From: Tricholoma matsutake
Lineage: Eukaryota > Basidiomycota > Agaricomycetes > Agaricales > Tricholomataceae
DNA length: 64,000 bases
Reading direction: 5' to 3'
Assembly (NCBI GenBank): GCA_026075535.2
Contig: AP026543.1
Span: forward strand, 3,472,001-3,536,000
Notes under the pieces: generated by a model
Told to the model about the DNA's origin: nothing
Seen by the model: the letters and a program-made list of their open reading frames with translations, nothing else
Database searches by the model: none
Shown here: positions 48,537-59,456 of the stretch, piece after piece
Numbering within the stretch: position 1 is the first letter of the stretch
How the letters are laid out: each line of letters begins with the position of its first letter
Translations under genes and position numbers: made by a program

Positions 48537-51500
48537 TCTGCAACCCTCAGGAACATGCCATTGGGGCTGAGGGTTGCATTGACCTTTTCCAACTGGCTGC
48601 TTACATCTGTCTCAACATGTCCGCTCTTTCTGATGCTGAATCCCTTACCATCCTGTTATCCCTTTCAAACAATCCCTAAAAATCAAAACTCTTATCGACT
48701 CTGGTTCCTCACATTGTTTCCTTGATTCATCATTTGTGCGGGACAACCAACTTAGTACCAAAACCATTCCTCCGATCGGACTCCAACTATTTGATGGAAC
48801 TTGTAACTCCACCATAACTCAAGTCATGGAACTCCCAGTCACTTTTCTGTCTGGTGAAGTGTTCAATCTGACATTTTATGTAACCTCACTGGACTCTTCC
48901 TGTTCTGCAGTACTTGGTCATAACTGGCTGAAGCAATACAATCCATTGATTGACTGGTCTTCAGGCCAAATAAATTTCCGTTCCGCAGCTCAAAGAGGTC
49001 CTGCCCCCTTGACGTCCTCCAACTCTCCTATCTTATGTGAGTCACCTTCACCTTTGAACCTTCCAGCGGAAACCCGTGAAAACCCCATAATCACTAAACC
49101 CTTGAAACTTGTACCTCCTGAGATCTCTTTCATCAATGCTGCCACTTACATGCATGCAAGCAAACTTCCTGGGGCTGTTGCTTTTCAGATGACATTCTCC
49201 CTGGAAGGACTGGTGGCTAAATCCTCAGCATTGTCCAGGAATCCCCTGGACCTTTCTGATGTTCCAGAAGAATATCATGAATTTGCAGATGTTTTCAACA
49301 AACAAAAAGCCAACACCCTTCCTCCACACTGTCCCTACGACCTCAAGATAGAGACGGAGGATAATGCTCCCCCACCTCCAGGTCGCATGTACTCCCTCTC
49401 TCCCTCTGAGCTCGAGGCTCTCCAAATATTCATTGAAGAAAATGTTCATTCAGGCTTCATCTGCCCCTCCAAATCCCCTCACGGCGCTCCTATACTCTTT
49501 GTCAAGAAAAAGGATGGGAGTCTCCAACTTTGCGTCGACTACCGGGGACTCAATTGCATCTCAAAAAAGGACTGCTACCCACTTCCTCTAATCTCGGATC
49601 TCATGGACTCTCTGGGAAAGGCATGTGTGTTCACAAAAATTGACCTCCGGCATGCTTATCACTTAGTCTGCATTGCTGAGGGAGATGAATGGAAGACCAC
49701 TTTCTGCACGTGCTATGGTTCTTTTGAGTGGCTGGTAGTTCCTTTCGGACTCACCAATGAACCTGCTGCCTTCCAGCACCTCATGAACAACATCTTCAGT
49801 GACCTATTAGATGTCAGCGTCATTGTCTATCTCAACGATATCCTAATCTACTCCAATGACATGAGTCAACACAAAGGCTCACATCAAGGAAGTCCTCCGG
49901 AGACTCCAGAAGAATGGCCTCTATGCTGCTCCACAGAAATGTGAGTGCCATAAAGACAGCATGGAATACTTGGGGTTCATCCTCTCTCCAGATGGGCTCT
50001 GGATGTCCAAAGATAAAGTCAAAACCATCCTTGACTGGCCCAAACCTCGAAAGGTTAAGGATATCCAATCCTTCCTGGGATTCTGCAACTTCTACCGACA
50101 GTTCATCCACAGATATTCCGACATCGTCATTCCACTCACCAGACTCACCCGGAAACATATGCCTTGGGACTTTGGCAAGAAATGTCAAGGAGCCTTCAAC
50201 AAACTAAAAGAAGAATTCACTCATGCCCCAATACTCACTCAATAGCTACCAGATTCCCACATTATCTTGGAGACAGACACCTCAGATTATGCCTTAGTGG
50301 CAATCCTTTCCATCTATACCTCAGATGGAGAAATCCACCCAGTTGCATTCCACTCTCGTTCCTTCAACCCAGCTGAATTTGACTATGACACCCACAATAA
50401 GGAACTTCTTGCTATCTTTGAAGCTTTCAAACACTGGCGACAGTACCTCAAAGGTTCCGGAAATCCAATAGATGGGGTCATGGATCACAAAAACTTGGAA
50501 TACTTCAGTACCACAAAACTCCTTACTCATTGTCAAGCTCAGTGGTCAGAATACCTTTCACAGTTCAACCTTGCCATCCGCTTCCGCCCTGGTAAACTAG
50601 GGGCTAAACCCAATGCGCTCACTAGACGCTGGGACATCTACCGCAAAGGGGGAAATAGTGACTTTGCCTCAGTAAATCTGAGCAACTTCCATCCAGTCTT
50701 TACTCAAGAACAACTCACATCCTCCCTCCGAGCCACTTTCCTTGCTACTCCTATCCTCCATCAAGCCATTCTCATGGATGTTGAAAGACTCCACAATGAT
50801 ATTCAATCTTCACTTCCTCTTGATCCCATCTCCTCCTCACACATTCCTTCACCATCCACCCCAAATTGGTCTCTAGATGACAGCAGACTTCTCTGCCACT
50901 TTGACCAGATTTACATTCCAGATGTTGTGAACCTCTGTCTTAAAGTCTTACAATACAAGCATGACCACATCCTCTCAGGTCACTATGGGCAAAACAAGAC
51001 TCTTCAGCTTATCTGATGGGAATACATCTGGCCCAATCTCTGCACCTTTGTGCAGGACTTTTGCAAGTCTTGTACTACCTGCAAACACTCCAAATCTCAC
51101 AAACCCTACAGATTTCTGAAGCAACTTCCAGTCCCAGAAAGGCCTTGGAACTCAATTTCCATGGACTTCATTGAACAGTTACCAGACTCCAATGGTCACA
51201 CTGCCATCCTAGTCATTGTAGACTGACTCTCCAAACAGGGTATCTTCATCCCCACAGTAAACAAAATCACAGCACAAGAACTCACTAATCTCTTTGTCAT
51301 GCACGTCTTCTCCAAACACGGTGTTCCATCCCACGTCACCTGCGACCGGGGTTCCAAGTTCATTTCCCTTTTCTTCCACTCTCTTGGGCAAGCCCTGGAC
51401 ATGAAAATCCATTTCACTTTGGGTTACCATCCAGAAGGCGATGGACAAACTGAACGCCTCAACCAGACCCTCAAACAGTACTTGCAGATCTTCTGCAACT

Positions 51501-52237
51501 ACCAACAGGACAACTGGTCCCAGCTTTTACCCTTGGGGGAATTTGTGTACAACAATGCTCCCTCAGCTTCCACCAGAGTTTCACCCTTCTTTGCCAACAA
51601 GGGTTACCACCCAAACATCACGGTTTTCCTGGAGCGTGAACTAGCCTCGCAACATGCACACCATTTTGTGGTTGACCTTGATGATCTCCACCAGGAACTC
51701 CGGAAGCAACTCTCAGAAGCACAGAAGTGCTATCAAGGTCCTGCAGACAAATGCTGGGCACCCGCTCCTGACTTCAAAATCAGTGATTACACTTTTGTCA
51801 AAGGCGAGCACCTACGCACTACAAGACCCTCCAAGAAGCTCTCAGAAAAGTTCTATGGCCCTTTCAAGATCATTGCCCATCCAGGTACTCACTCAGTTAC
51901 CCTTCGACTTCCAGATCACCTCGGGGGTGTCCACCCAGTATTCCATCTCTCCCAACTAGAAGAAGACACTCCCAACACAATTCCTAATCGTATTCAACCT
52001 CCACCTCCTCTGGTCATTATAGACAATGAACTGGAGTACGAGATTGCGGAAATCCTCGATTCAAAGATTGACAACCGCTGTCGATGCAAGTTACTCTATT
52101 TTGTATGGTGGGAAGGTTACCAAGGAACCGACGAAGAAACCTCCTGGCTTCCAGCTACAGAACTTGATCATGCCCAGGAACTTGTTATGGACTTTCACAC
52201 TCGTTACCCAGGGAAACCCGGACCTCTTTCCACTTAA
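48534..52237 (+). pseudogene. Pol of gypsy B
   Basis: Protease TLIDSGSSHCFLDSSF follows a frame break near 48660. Reverse transcriptase: VFTKIDLRHAYHLV and VYLNDILIYS, with the first Asp of YxDD replaced by Asn. A frameshift lies near 49875. RNase H: ETDTSDYALVAIL, after a TAG. Integrase zinc module: HDHILSGHYG...CKSCTTC. Integrase core: MDFIEQLPDSNGH, a TGA near 51224, CDRGSKFIS, GYHPEGDGQTERLNQ. C-terminal chromodomain: about 52035-52200 (YEIAEILDSKIDN, WEGYQGTDEETSWLP). Stop at 52235-52237. Related to A throughout; non-functional as it stands. Confidence 0.92.
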
Positions 52238-52317
52238 CACCCTTCTTTTCAAAACAAGATCCTCAAAAATTATTATTAGAAAATTTAAAAGAAAACTCCA
52301 GATTCCCCGCCCATTCC

Positions 52318-53148
52318 CTACTCCTCCCCTACTCCCTCACCCCCTGCTTCATCAGCGAGTCCTGGCAGCTCCCCTTGTACCTCCAACTCCTCCTCCTTTT
52401 CACCCTCTTCTTCTTCATCTTCTTCCTCCTCTTCCTCCTGGTTCCACTCCAGATCCAATGCCACTAGGATATCCAACATCATTTCTTGGATGCTGATCAC
52501 ACCCTCGCTTATCACCTGGAGCTCCTGGAGTTCCTGCATTTCTTTCTTCACCCCCTTTACCGCCCCCACCAACTCCTTAAGCAACTCCATCACTCCCTTG
52601 TTCTCCCCTAGCCCAGGTCCTGCCTGCAACACCTGGCCCTCCCACACCACCTCTTTGCACTTGTGCTTCGCTTTTGTGCAGGGCTCGCAGGCCTGACCCC
52701 GGGTTCCCGTCCGGAAACACGACAACTTTTGATTTAAACATCTACTAGAAGTCAGCATACAAGGGCAACAAGAATAAAAAGTGACTCACCTTTTGCACAA
52801 AATAGTGGCTTGTAGCTGCAAGGGGACTTCATTCTCAGGCACCTCTGCTCTCGCCTTTCCTTTTGCCTTCTTCTTGGGGGGGGAGCTCCCTTCAGCCTCT
52901 TCAGGCTCCACTTCTCTGGCTTTCCGCTTCTTTTCCACCCTCTTAGTGGCAGCAGTCTTCTTCTGTTCCTCCTCTGCAGCCTTTTTCTTGGCCTCCACCC
53001 TAGCCGCCTCCACTTTGGCAGCCTCCTCAGCTGCTCGGCGCTCCTCAGCTTCCCTGGCCTCTTCTTCCAACTGGAGCTCTTCCATCAATTGCTCCTGCTG
53101 GGCCTTGATGGCCGCTATCTTTTCCGCATATGAGGGGACAGTGGACAT
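52318..53148 (-). CDS. Antisense third gene of gypsy B: coiled-coil, Zn2Cys6, acidic tail
   Basis: On the strand opposite to gag-pol, tail-to-tail with pol (80 bp apart) and starting 138 bp inside the 3' LTR. Exon 1 is 53148-52790, the intron 52789-52742 (48 nt, GTGAGTC...GCTGAC...TAG), exon 2 is 52741-52318. Together they give 260 residues with no stop. Start MSTVPSYAEKIAAIKAQQEQ; residues ~10-80 are a Glu/Ala/Lys coiled coil; a basic stretch PPKKKAKGKAR; Cys at 118, 121, 128, 138, 141 and 148 (CX2CX6CX9CX2CX6C, Zn(II)2Cys6 type); a helical part; an acidic run of Glu; end EGVGEE. Same layout as the copy in A. Open although gag and pol of its host element are broken. A DNA-binding regulator is the obvious reading, unproven. 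Confidence 0.82.
52742..52789 (-). other. Intron inside the Zn2Cys6 codons of the gypsy B antisense gene
   Basis: 48 nt, GTGAGTCA...GCTGACTTCTAGTAG, splitting the AGA Arg codon of CKRC as AG/A, exactly as in element A. Without splicing, the first two Cys are cut off from the other four. Confidence 0.8.
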
Positions 53149-53231
53149 CTTGGTCGAAGGGAGTGAAGGGGTGTGGTGGTGGTTGAAAAAAAAACCCTGG
53201 GAACCCATCAACATCAAAATCAACATACCCA

Positions 53232-53285
53232 ATTTGGATTTGAACCTTCACGTGCCTCGTAGGCTCAGCACTAAGGGGGAAATAC
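53232..53285. promoter_or_regulatory. Conserved block at the pol-distal edge of the 3' LTR, element B
   Basis: About 54 bp including the polypurine tract are nearly the same as 32847-32900 of element A, while the rest of the leader up to the antisense ATG has diverged. On the minus strand it holds GGTTCAAATCC, which fits a Pol III B-box consensus. In A the matching word is GGTTTGAGTCC. Role unknown; it could serve plus-strand priming, the antisense promoter or both. Confidence 0.5.
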
Positions 53286-53868
53286 TGTCAAGACTGATTC
53301 TTCTGACCAGACTTCTGATCGCTTTCTGCCCCCCTTCCCGGCCACCTTACATCACAGCCCACCTCCTATCAGCAGCACTGCCTAGAGGCGAAATTCCCTC
53401 ATTTCCAATTAGGTGAAATGGTTTCAGGATTTGCCTCGGAAGCTGGTTTTCATATTAACCACAGCCTTGGAAACTCCCACCTTAGTATTTAAGCTAGCTA
53501 CTTTCATTTTGTATCACCAGTTTGTAAATCAACCAAGTCTCCCACTTAATCCTATCCTCTTTAAACTCCAATTACATTCTTAAGTTATTCTCAAACTCTT
53601 ACTCATCCTCTCCGGAAATTCTCCAAACCTCTGGTCATCTTCCTTACCCTTGCCTTGAAATTAAGACACTTGACAAGGAGAAGGACACAACTTCTTATAA
53701 GTTGAAGCCAAGTCCTTTCTGCTCCCCCACTTGGTATGACACATCAAGTAAACCCTGCCCCAGATTTCCATAGGATTCCCTGTCTTACTCGATCCATCCT
53801 CTACAACTTCTATTGTCCAGGTACAACTGGAATTCCGACGACTTCCCCTTCAAGTTCAGTACTTAACA
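53286..53868 (+). repeat. 3' LTR of gypsy B
   Basis: 583 bp. Differs from the 5' LTR by about 25 substitutions by eye, mostly transitions, and by a short insertion near 53580. Confidence 0.93.
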
Positions 53869-55162
53869 ATCATGCAGACACAGTGATGATCTCATAACAG
53901 CTGTTGGCATTGAAGCAGTCCAGTATCTCAACAAATTTTGTGCTCTTGAAACACCAGAGGATATCGCAGCATGGCATCAGTTCTGTAAGGCGCATCCATG
54001 TGAGAAACTGAGAAGTATGTTCAGTTCCAGATCTTGCAAGCTCAGGCCAACACTGATCATGATTCTGCATGCTACAAACTTCAGACTGGTACACGCACAA
54101 GATTAGCTATCCTTGGCTATTACAAGGTTTCAACAAAACACTCTCTTGCATTCTCAGTAACTTTTGGAACCAAACACCAAATCATACCAACCTTGTCAAA
54201 ACTGCTCATGCTGCCACAAACCGAACCACTCAGATAAATCTTCTGCCACTCGAGGCCATTCAAAAGTTAGTTTGCTCATTTCAATGGTATGCCAGGTCAT
54301 AACATGGATTTCTCTCACCAGAGCATGAAGTCTTGATGCTGCTGTTGCAGCTTTGCTCATTGGAGCTGGAGAAACATGCATTCTTTGTAACCCCCATAAT
54401 AGTGAACTTGCAAGAATGACTCGCACTATTGGTCGACATACTTACAATGCCCAACACTGTGTCACCCACAACACTATTGACCGAGACATTGAGGAACTTT
54501 GAGACAACATCACAAATATGTTGCAAACACAAAAGGAACTTAAATCAAAGCTCAAGGACCTGACAGAAAAGAAGAAGGAAGCTGGTTGAACACCGAGGCA
54601 CAATCAAAGTGGGATGCATAAGTTCAACAACATCGTCATACCACCTATTAGTGGCTTACAAGTGGAATGAGGTAAGAATTATATTCTCATGTTCTTCAAT
54701 CTGATGAATGACCGTCTATCCAGCCTTTGACTCTCTCGAAGGGCATGCAGAATCCATGCAAGGACTTAGAGGAGACATTGAGTCCTGCCAGTGGGGTGAC
54801 AACAAGGGTTCTTCAATGTTTCCAGCAATATCAACAATGTTGAATTTGCTTCTGGTTTGTGAGAGAATGCTGGAACTACTGGTCAGATTCAGTCAGCTTT
54901 CGAGCCCCCTATACTGTATACAGGCCTCGCACCTCTTCCTTTTTATGTCCCATCCAATGCTCCACCTTGACAACCAGTCCAGCATCTGACTACTGATCAA
55001 TTTACTCCTAACTTCAACCAGTACTTTGAGTCCAACACAGTTCCTGTCTGGGACTCAGACACCATGGCTGGTCATCCAGCTTCACATCCTGGATATGCTT
55101 TGCCACCTATAGATCTCAACCTTTTGAATGCTCACTTGGAGGAGATGTACCCATCTACATAA

Positions 55163-56981
55163 GTGCTCTGAGTCATGTTAGCTAGCAAAATACCACTTCA
55201 TTGTTCACAGCAGTGTCTGCTTACAAAATAAGAATACTACAAGCTAGAACTCGACAAGCTGAAGTGACTCAAGTGCACTTTGATGCTGACGCTAAGCATC
55301 AGTGCTGCCACACGTTCACTCAGAGAACAATGGGCGTTCTCAGACAGTTTCGTTCAACTTGACCAAACAATGGTCTAATTATATCCCTCCCTTTCCACAA
55401 TGGGATGTGGCTATGATATTACTGCTGATTTCATAAAGCTGTTCACAATAGTTATTCAACTCATAGGTAGTGATTCAGAGGACACAGGTGCACTGGTATA
55501 GTTATTCAGATGTCTGGGCCATATAACTAAATAGCTGAATCTTACTAAAGTTAGTAGTACTCCCTTGTCACCAAAGTCACATATACAGTAGTTAAATGGC
55601 ATATAGATGGTTACACAGTTTAAGTAGAAGTAGTGGTCTGACACACTACTTGCTACATACTACCTACAAATGGCTTAAATATATCTAGGGAATGCTCAAT
55701 AGAGTCAATACACACAAAAAATGCAACATGTTGAGACCGTGGGAATGCGACTAATGATGATTGACTCCTCGATGATCATTGTTATTACACCGTGACACTT
55801 GCCATAGTAAGGATTCTTTTAATAGGTAATTCTTACTCCTTTTCTTGTTCTTTTCACTACTAATAATATTCTTTTTCTTTTCTATCATAACTTGTATTCT
55901 CATAAGTCACCAGAGCTACCATGACGACTTCCACCACTGAAATAGTGAGTTTTTTGTTTATTTCTCTCTAACTATAAATAGCCAAATGTTCTTTTCCCAG
56001 TGTTTTCAGCTTGACAACAGCCAACAATGCACGTAACAACCCTCTCCATCCAAATGGGATGTGAAGCTCTCGTTTGGGCATTGGAGACCATGGAGGGGTG
56101 TCAGGAGACCCAAGGAGTGGGATATCTGCTAGGTATACCCCTTATTCCCATCTCCACCCACCCTAATTCACATCCACCCCCAGATCAACCACAAACCCAG
56201 CACCCCATTACCTGGTAATGACAGACAAAAATGATGATGATGGGAAGGACAATGATGGCAACAGGGAGGACAATGAGGAGGACAACTACCACTAGGATGA
56301 GCCCAACAAACTGACACTGCAGAACATGACAGGAAGACAACAACCAGGAAGACCATACAGTCACGGCCACCACCACCACCACAGCACCCCCAACTGCTGC
56401 CACAAGCAACTGCTCATGGGGTGGAAATGGGGAGCAACAAGGGATGGGTGACAAGGATTGTGAGGTGACAGAAACCGTGAGGATGAGGAGGACGATGGCA
56501 ATCAAGACATCCAGGACCAAGGCAGGGACCAGATGACAATGGGGATGACAGGGACTTGGATGATGACAACGACAAATGAAGGGGACAAACCACGAACAGT
56601 GGAGGGAAACCAGCAAGGGTGAACAACTAGAAGAGGAGGGCACCACCACTGCGAGCAGATGAAGGGTGCTAATGCAGGACAGGGATGATGGGGACAAGAG
56701 ACATGGAAGCAACCACCTCCATGAGCAACCGCTCATTGGGTGGCCTCCCCTGCACAAAATGCAAGGTTTTTTGTTTCTATCAGTAATTACTTTTGTGGAC
56801 CCTCACCTCATGCCACGGTTAGTTAGCTCAATAAAATTCTCCAATGCTTTCATCAAATACTAATATTTTAACTGTATATACTGTTTATTAAATGGTATAT
56901 AGATGGTTATACTGTTTAGACTACTGTTTATGTATACTTGACCTTGGTCAAGTAAACATAAACTAAACGGTTGGAGCTTTA
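55163..56981. other. 3' non-coding part of MULE-like element with purine-rich tract
   Basis: Holds AT-rich subterminal motifs at 55565-55620 and 56880-56940 that resemble each other and the left terminus. A strongly purine-rich plus-strand tract runs at about 56220-56720 (repeated GATGAC/GGGGAC-like words). Its complement gives a 190-codon hydrophobic frame that I regard as compositional. A short ATGACGACTTCCACC frame at 55921 has a splice-like continuation but stops quickly. Confidence 0.45.
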
Positions 56982-56991
56982 AATATAGTTA
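56982..56991. repeat. Right 10-bp target-site duplication of MULE-like element
   Basis: Exact copy of the 10 bases at 27908-27917. It lies only about 220 bp upstream of the succinate-semialdehyde dehydrogenase start codon. Confidence 0.75.
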
Positions 56992-57209
56992 CGCACGAAC
57001 TTTCGAGTGACACTTATATAAGATGTGATTAGACTATCTGATAAGATAAACGGATCACGAGGACGAGATTTGCACTTGGTGCCGAGATTTAATTGCCAAC
57101 TCGGGCTGACGGTCCCCCGATGCGTCTGCCATCACTCATAAGCCTTCCGCGAACCCTCCTTCAACAAAAGACTAAGATATATTGGAGACCAGCACCAAAA
57201 TTCTACAGA

Positions 57210-59456
57210 ATGGCCAGTACACAGGCTGCCTTGGTCAGGATCTCGCTTTTTAGGCGAATTTAGGTCTCACCTGATGCTATAGTTTGGACTGAAAGACATG
57301 TCGCTGGTGAAAAGCCAGGGGATCATCGATGGTAAATGGGTCGATGCGAAGAACGGACAGAGATTCGCTGTTACGAGTGAGTGTATCGAGGCCAAATGGC
57401 GTAAGGAGAACAAGCTCGACGTTGTGTGCTAGATCCCGCAACCCTTGAGGAGCTGGGAACAGTCCCCGATATGGGCTTAGATGAGGTGAAGGAAGCTATT
57501 GATGCTGCCTCACGGGCTTTCCCCGCCTGGAGCACAACTACGGCCAAGGTCTACTCATATTCACTTTTGTTGAACACTAACCGATGAATGTCATTACTAT
57601 TCTTGATCTAGCACCGCCATGATATTCTGCAGAAATTCTTCGGCCTCATGCAAGAGTACAGTGATGACCTGAGTCGATTGATTGTGAGTCCTATGTTATT
57701 ATTATTGTGACATCTTTGACCCTTTCTGACATGATGATGGTAGACTATCGAAAATGGAAAGCCATTACACGAGGGAAAAGTACTGTGATTTTATTGTGGC
57801 AATATTTCAAACACTCATTCATGTTCATAGGCAGAACACGTGTACAGCGCGTCATTCATCGAGGTATGTGAAAGCAAGTCCTTTCACAGCTTTCATCTCA
57901 TTCATACACTGTAACAGTGGTTTGGTACGCGGGCGCTGTATTTCCAGTCCCATGATACTAAAAGTTGTTGCAGCCGAGGAAGCCGTTCGAACTTATGGAG
58001 GTCGGTGTTTCCAGATCATATAGGTCATACTTGGATTACAATTGTTACTAGAGCATATACCTTCTCCATTTCCTAACTCTCGCAATGTCGTCATCAAACA
58101 GCCCATCGGTAAGCCTACTACTCCACGGGGTTATCTGCTACTGGCTGAATGAATCATCAGGTGTCGTGTATGTATAGAGGTTCCGTTATATGGTCCCTGA
58201 AATTTTGACATGGGACTAGGTCTATTCTTACACCGTGGAATTTTCCCTCTGCGATGATAACGCGAAAGTTAGGCGCAGCACTCGCTGCCGGGTGCACGGC
58301 AGTCATCAAGCCACCACCGGAAACCCCATACTCTGCATTCGCGCTCGCTGAGGTGAGATACGAATGACTTGTCTGTTGACCGATATCTTACCGCTCAATA
58401 GTTGGCACACCGAGCCGGTGTACCAGACGGTGTTATCAATGTTGTCCCTACTCTGAAACATGTCATCGAAGTCGGAAAAGAAATGTGCGAGAATAAGGTT
58501 GTCAAGAAAGTGACCTTTACTGGTTCAACACCTGTTGCCAAGTTGCTATATGGGATGGCATCGTCTACGTTGAAGAAGTTAGTTCTTGTCACGCGATTCG
58601 ATGCTTGTCTTGACGCCTCCTCCTTCTCCCTAGAGTATCTATCGAAGCTGGCGGAAATGCCCCATTCATCATATTTGATGATGCCAATATTGAAGAAGCT
58701 GTCGATGGTACGTCCGGGGTCGGCGTATATCATCTTGTATTCATAAGTGCTCACACCATACTCCAGGCGCCATTTTCTGTAAATTCCGCTCAAGCGGGCA
58801 AACGTGTGTCTGCGCGAATAGGATATACGTACACTCCTCTGTGTACGCTGATTTCACCTCCCGTCTCATTGAACGAGTCCAGAAATTTAAGGTCGGAAAC
58901 GGCGTTGAAGAAGGAGTGTAGGTCATCTTTCCGTCCGTTCTATTATCCCCTGTGTCAACAATCTGAATCCCTCAGCACGCACGGGCCCGTCATCCATGAT
59001 CGGGCCGTAGCGAAGGTCGCGCGACACGTGGAAGATGCGGTCGCCAAGGGCGCGCAGGTGCTCGCCGGTGGCAAAGCCATACCTAACAGCAACTTTTTCA
59101 TGCCGACCGTGCTCTCTGATGTCCCCGTGGATGCTCAAGTCAACCACGAAGAAACATTTGGCCCCTTAGCGGCCATCGTTAAATTCGAGACAGAAGATGA
59201 GGTGATAAAGCTCGCAAATGACACAGAGGTAGGACTTGCTGGTTACTTTTTCTCGAGGGATGTAGGTAGAATATGGAGGGTGGCCGAGAGGCTTGAGGTG
59301 GGTATGGTGGGCGCTAATACCGGCGTAATTAGCCAGACAACGATTCCGTTTGGCGGGGTCAAGGAGAGTGGCCTTGGAAGGGAGGGGGGACACGGTATCG
59401 AGGAATACATGAACACAAAGTTGATCGTCTTCGGTGGTTTAGGGATTCACCAGTAG
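57210..59456 (+). CDS. Succinate-semialdehyde dehydrogenase, NAD(P)+
   Basis: Exon 1 starts MASTQAAL at 57210. The intron 57234-57282 joins it to [20 protein letters not shown]; a later ATG at 57298 is in frame. Spliced order: [58 protein letters not shown], then the general-base block [16 protein letters not shown], the nucleophile [13 protein letters not shown] (Cys at 58805-58807), ETFGPLAAI, and a C-terminal [14 protein letters not shown]. The PWNFP, GSTPV and EAGGNAPF blocks are those of GabD-type enzymes, which oxidise succinate semialdehyde to succinate in the GABA shunt. Usual LELGG is IEAGG here, with the Glu kept. At least seven short introns. A MULE-like element ends ~220 bp upstream, so the promoter may be altered. 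Substrate is inferred from family. Confidence 0.88.

Larger units (their letters stand above)
46510..53868 (+). mobile_element. Ty3/gypsy chromovirus-type retrotransposon B, full length
   Basis: LTRs 46510-47081 (572 bp) and 53286-53868 (583 bp, one ~11-bp insertion) are flanked by the 5-bp duplication ATCAT (46505-46509 and 53869-53873). LTR ends are TGTCAAGACC...GTACTTAACA; the purine run AAGGGGGAAATAC precedes the 3' LTR. It is related to A along its whole length, including the antisense third gene, but clearly diverged. It sits inside a transposase intron with its right duplication just before the acceptor GCAG. Confidence 0.94.
46449..53877 (+). other. Transposase intron containing gypsy B
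   Basis: The donor AG/GTGAGTGG is at 46449 and the acceptor ATGCAG ends at 53877. Without element B the intron is 65 nt and joins HFER to HSDDLITAVGIE in frame. The right target-site copy ATCAT lies directly before the GCAG acceptor. Confidence 0.72.
29184..55162 (+). pseudogene. MULE-like transposase, interrupted by four insertions' worth of TE sequence
   Basis: The exons read in order across the nest. From 29184: MGLKIIEIYNSSEDEKPS...GLDLFLKAE, intron 29568-29626, then DQDSWGKGTNGS...HQCNGGLQCD. The hAT-like element interrupts here, and the frame resumes at 30875 as MFDEKLLEGYRHEDPTD. Later: HFIDCGDWCRAEEWEHIYMP; a one-base frameshift in a C-run near 31307-31312; a TGA near 31626 in LFQG-stop-HSHPPWP; ALYLVGDY. 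Gypsy A intervenes, then TFKRVHGDLDKCKF, ILDMEAPQVQG and KLCVVHFER. The intron at 46449 holds gypsy B, and HSDDLITAVGIEAVQ follows from 53878. A tail rich in Pro and Asn ends at 55162. Asp-containing blocks (VGDYTFKR, ILDMEAPQVQG) and LCVVHFER fit a DDE catalytic core of the mushroom MULE-like type as I recall it. The start is uncertain and the gene is dead. Confidence 0.7.
27918..56981 (+). mobile_element. MULE-like DNA transposon, broken up by nested insertions
   Basis: The left end reads AGGCTCCAACCGTT; the right end, reverse-complemented, reads AAGCTCCAACCGTT after one extra base, 13 of 14 matching. The flanking 10-bp direct repeat has the 8-11 bp size known for Mutator-like elements. Inside is a spliced transposase-like gene (29184-55162). 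Removing two hAT-like elements, gypsy A with nested C, and gypsy B with their duplications leaves about 6.3 kb. AT-rich motifs related to the right terminus recur at 55565-55620 and 56880-56940. The alternative is that the end repeats are coincidental. The combination of TSD, TIR and an internal transposase on a consistent strand argues against that. Confidence 0.75.

Noticed and set aside
56185..56757. 190-codon minus-strand frame rich in Leu, Val and Ser
   Set aside because: It is the complement of a purine-rich tract; the hydrophobic pattern is low complexity and has no start context or homology-like motif.
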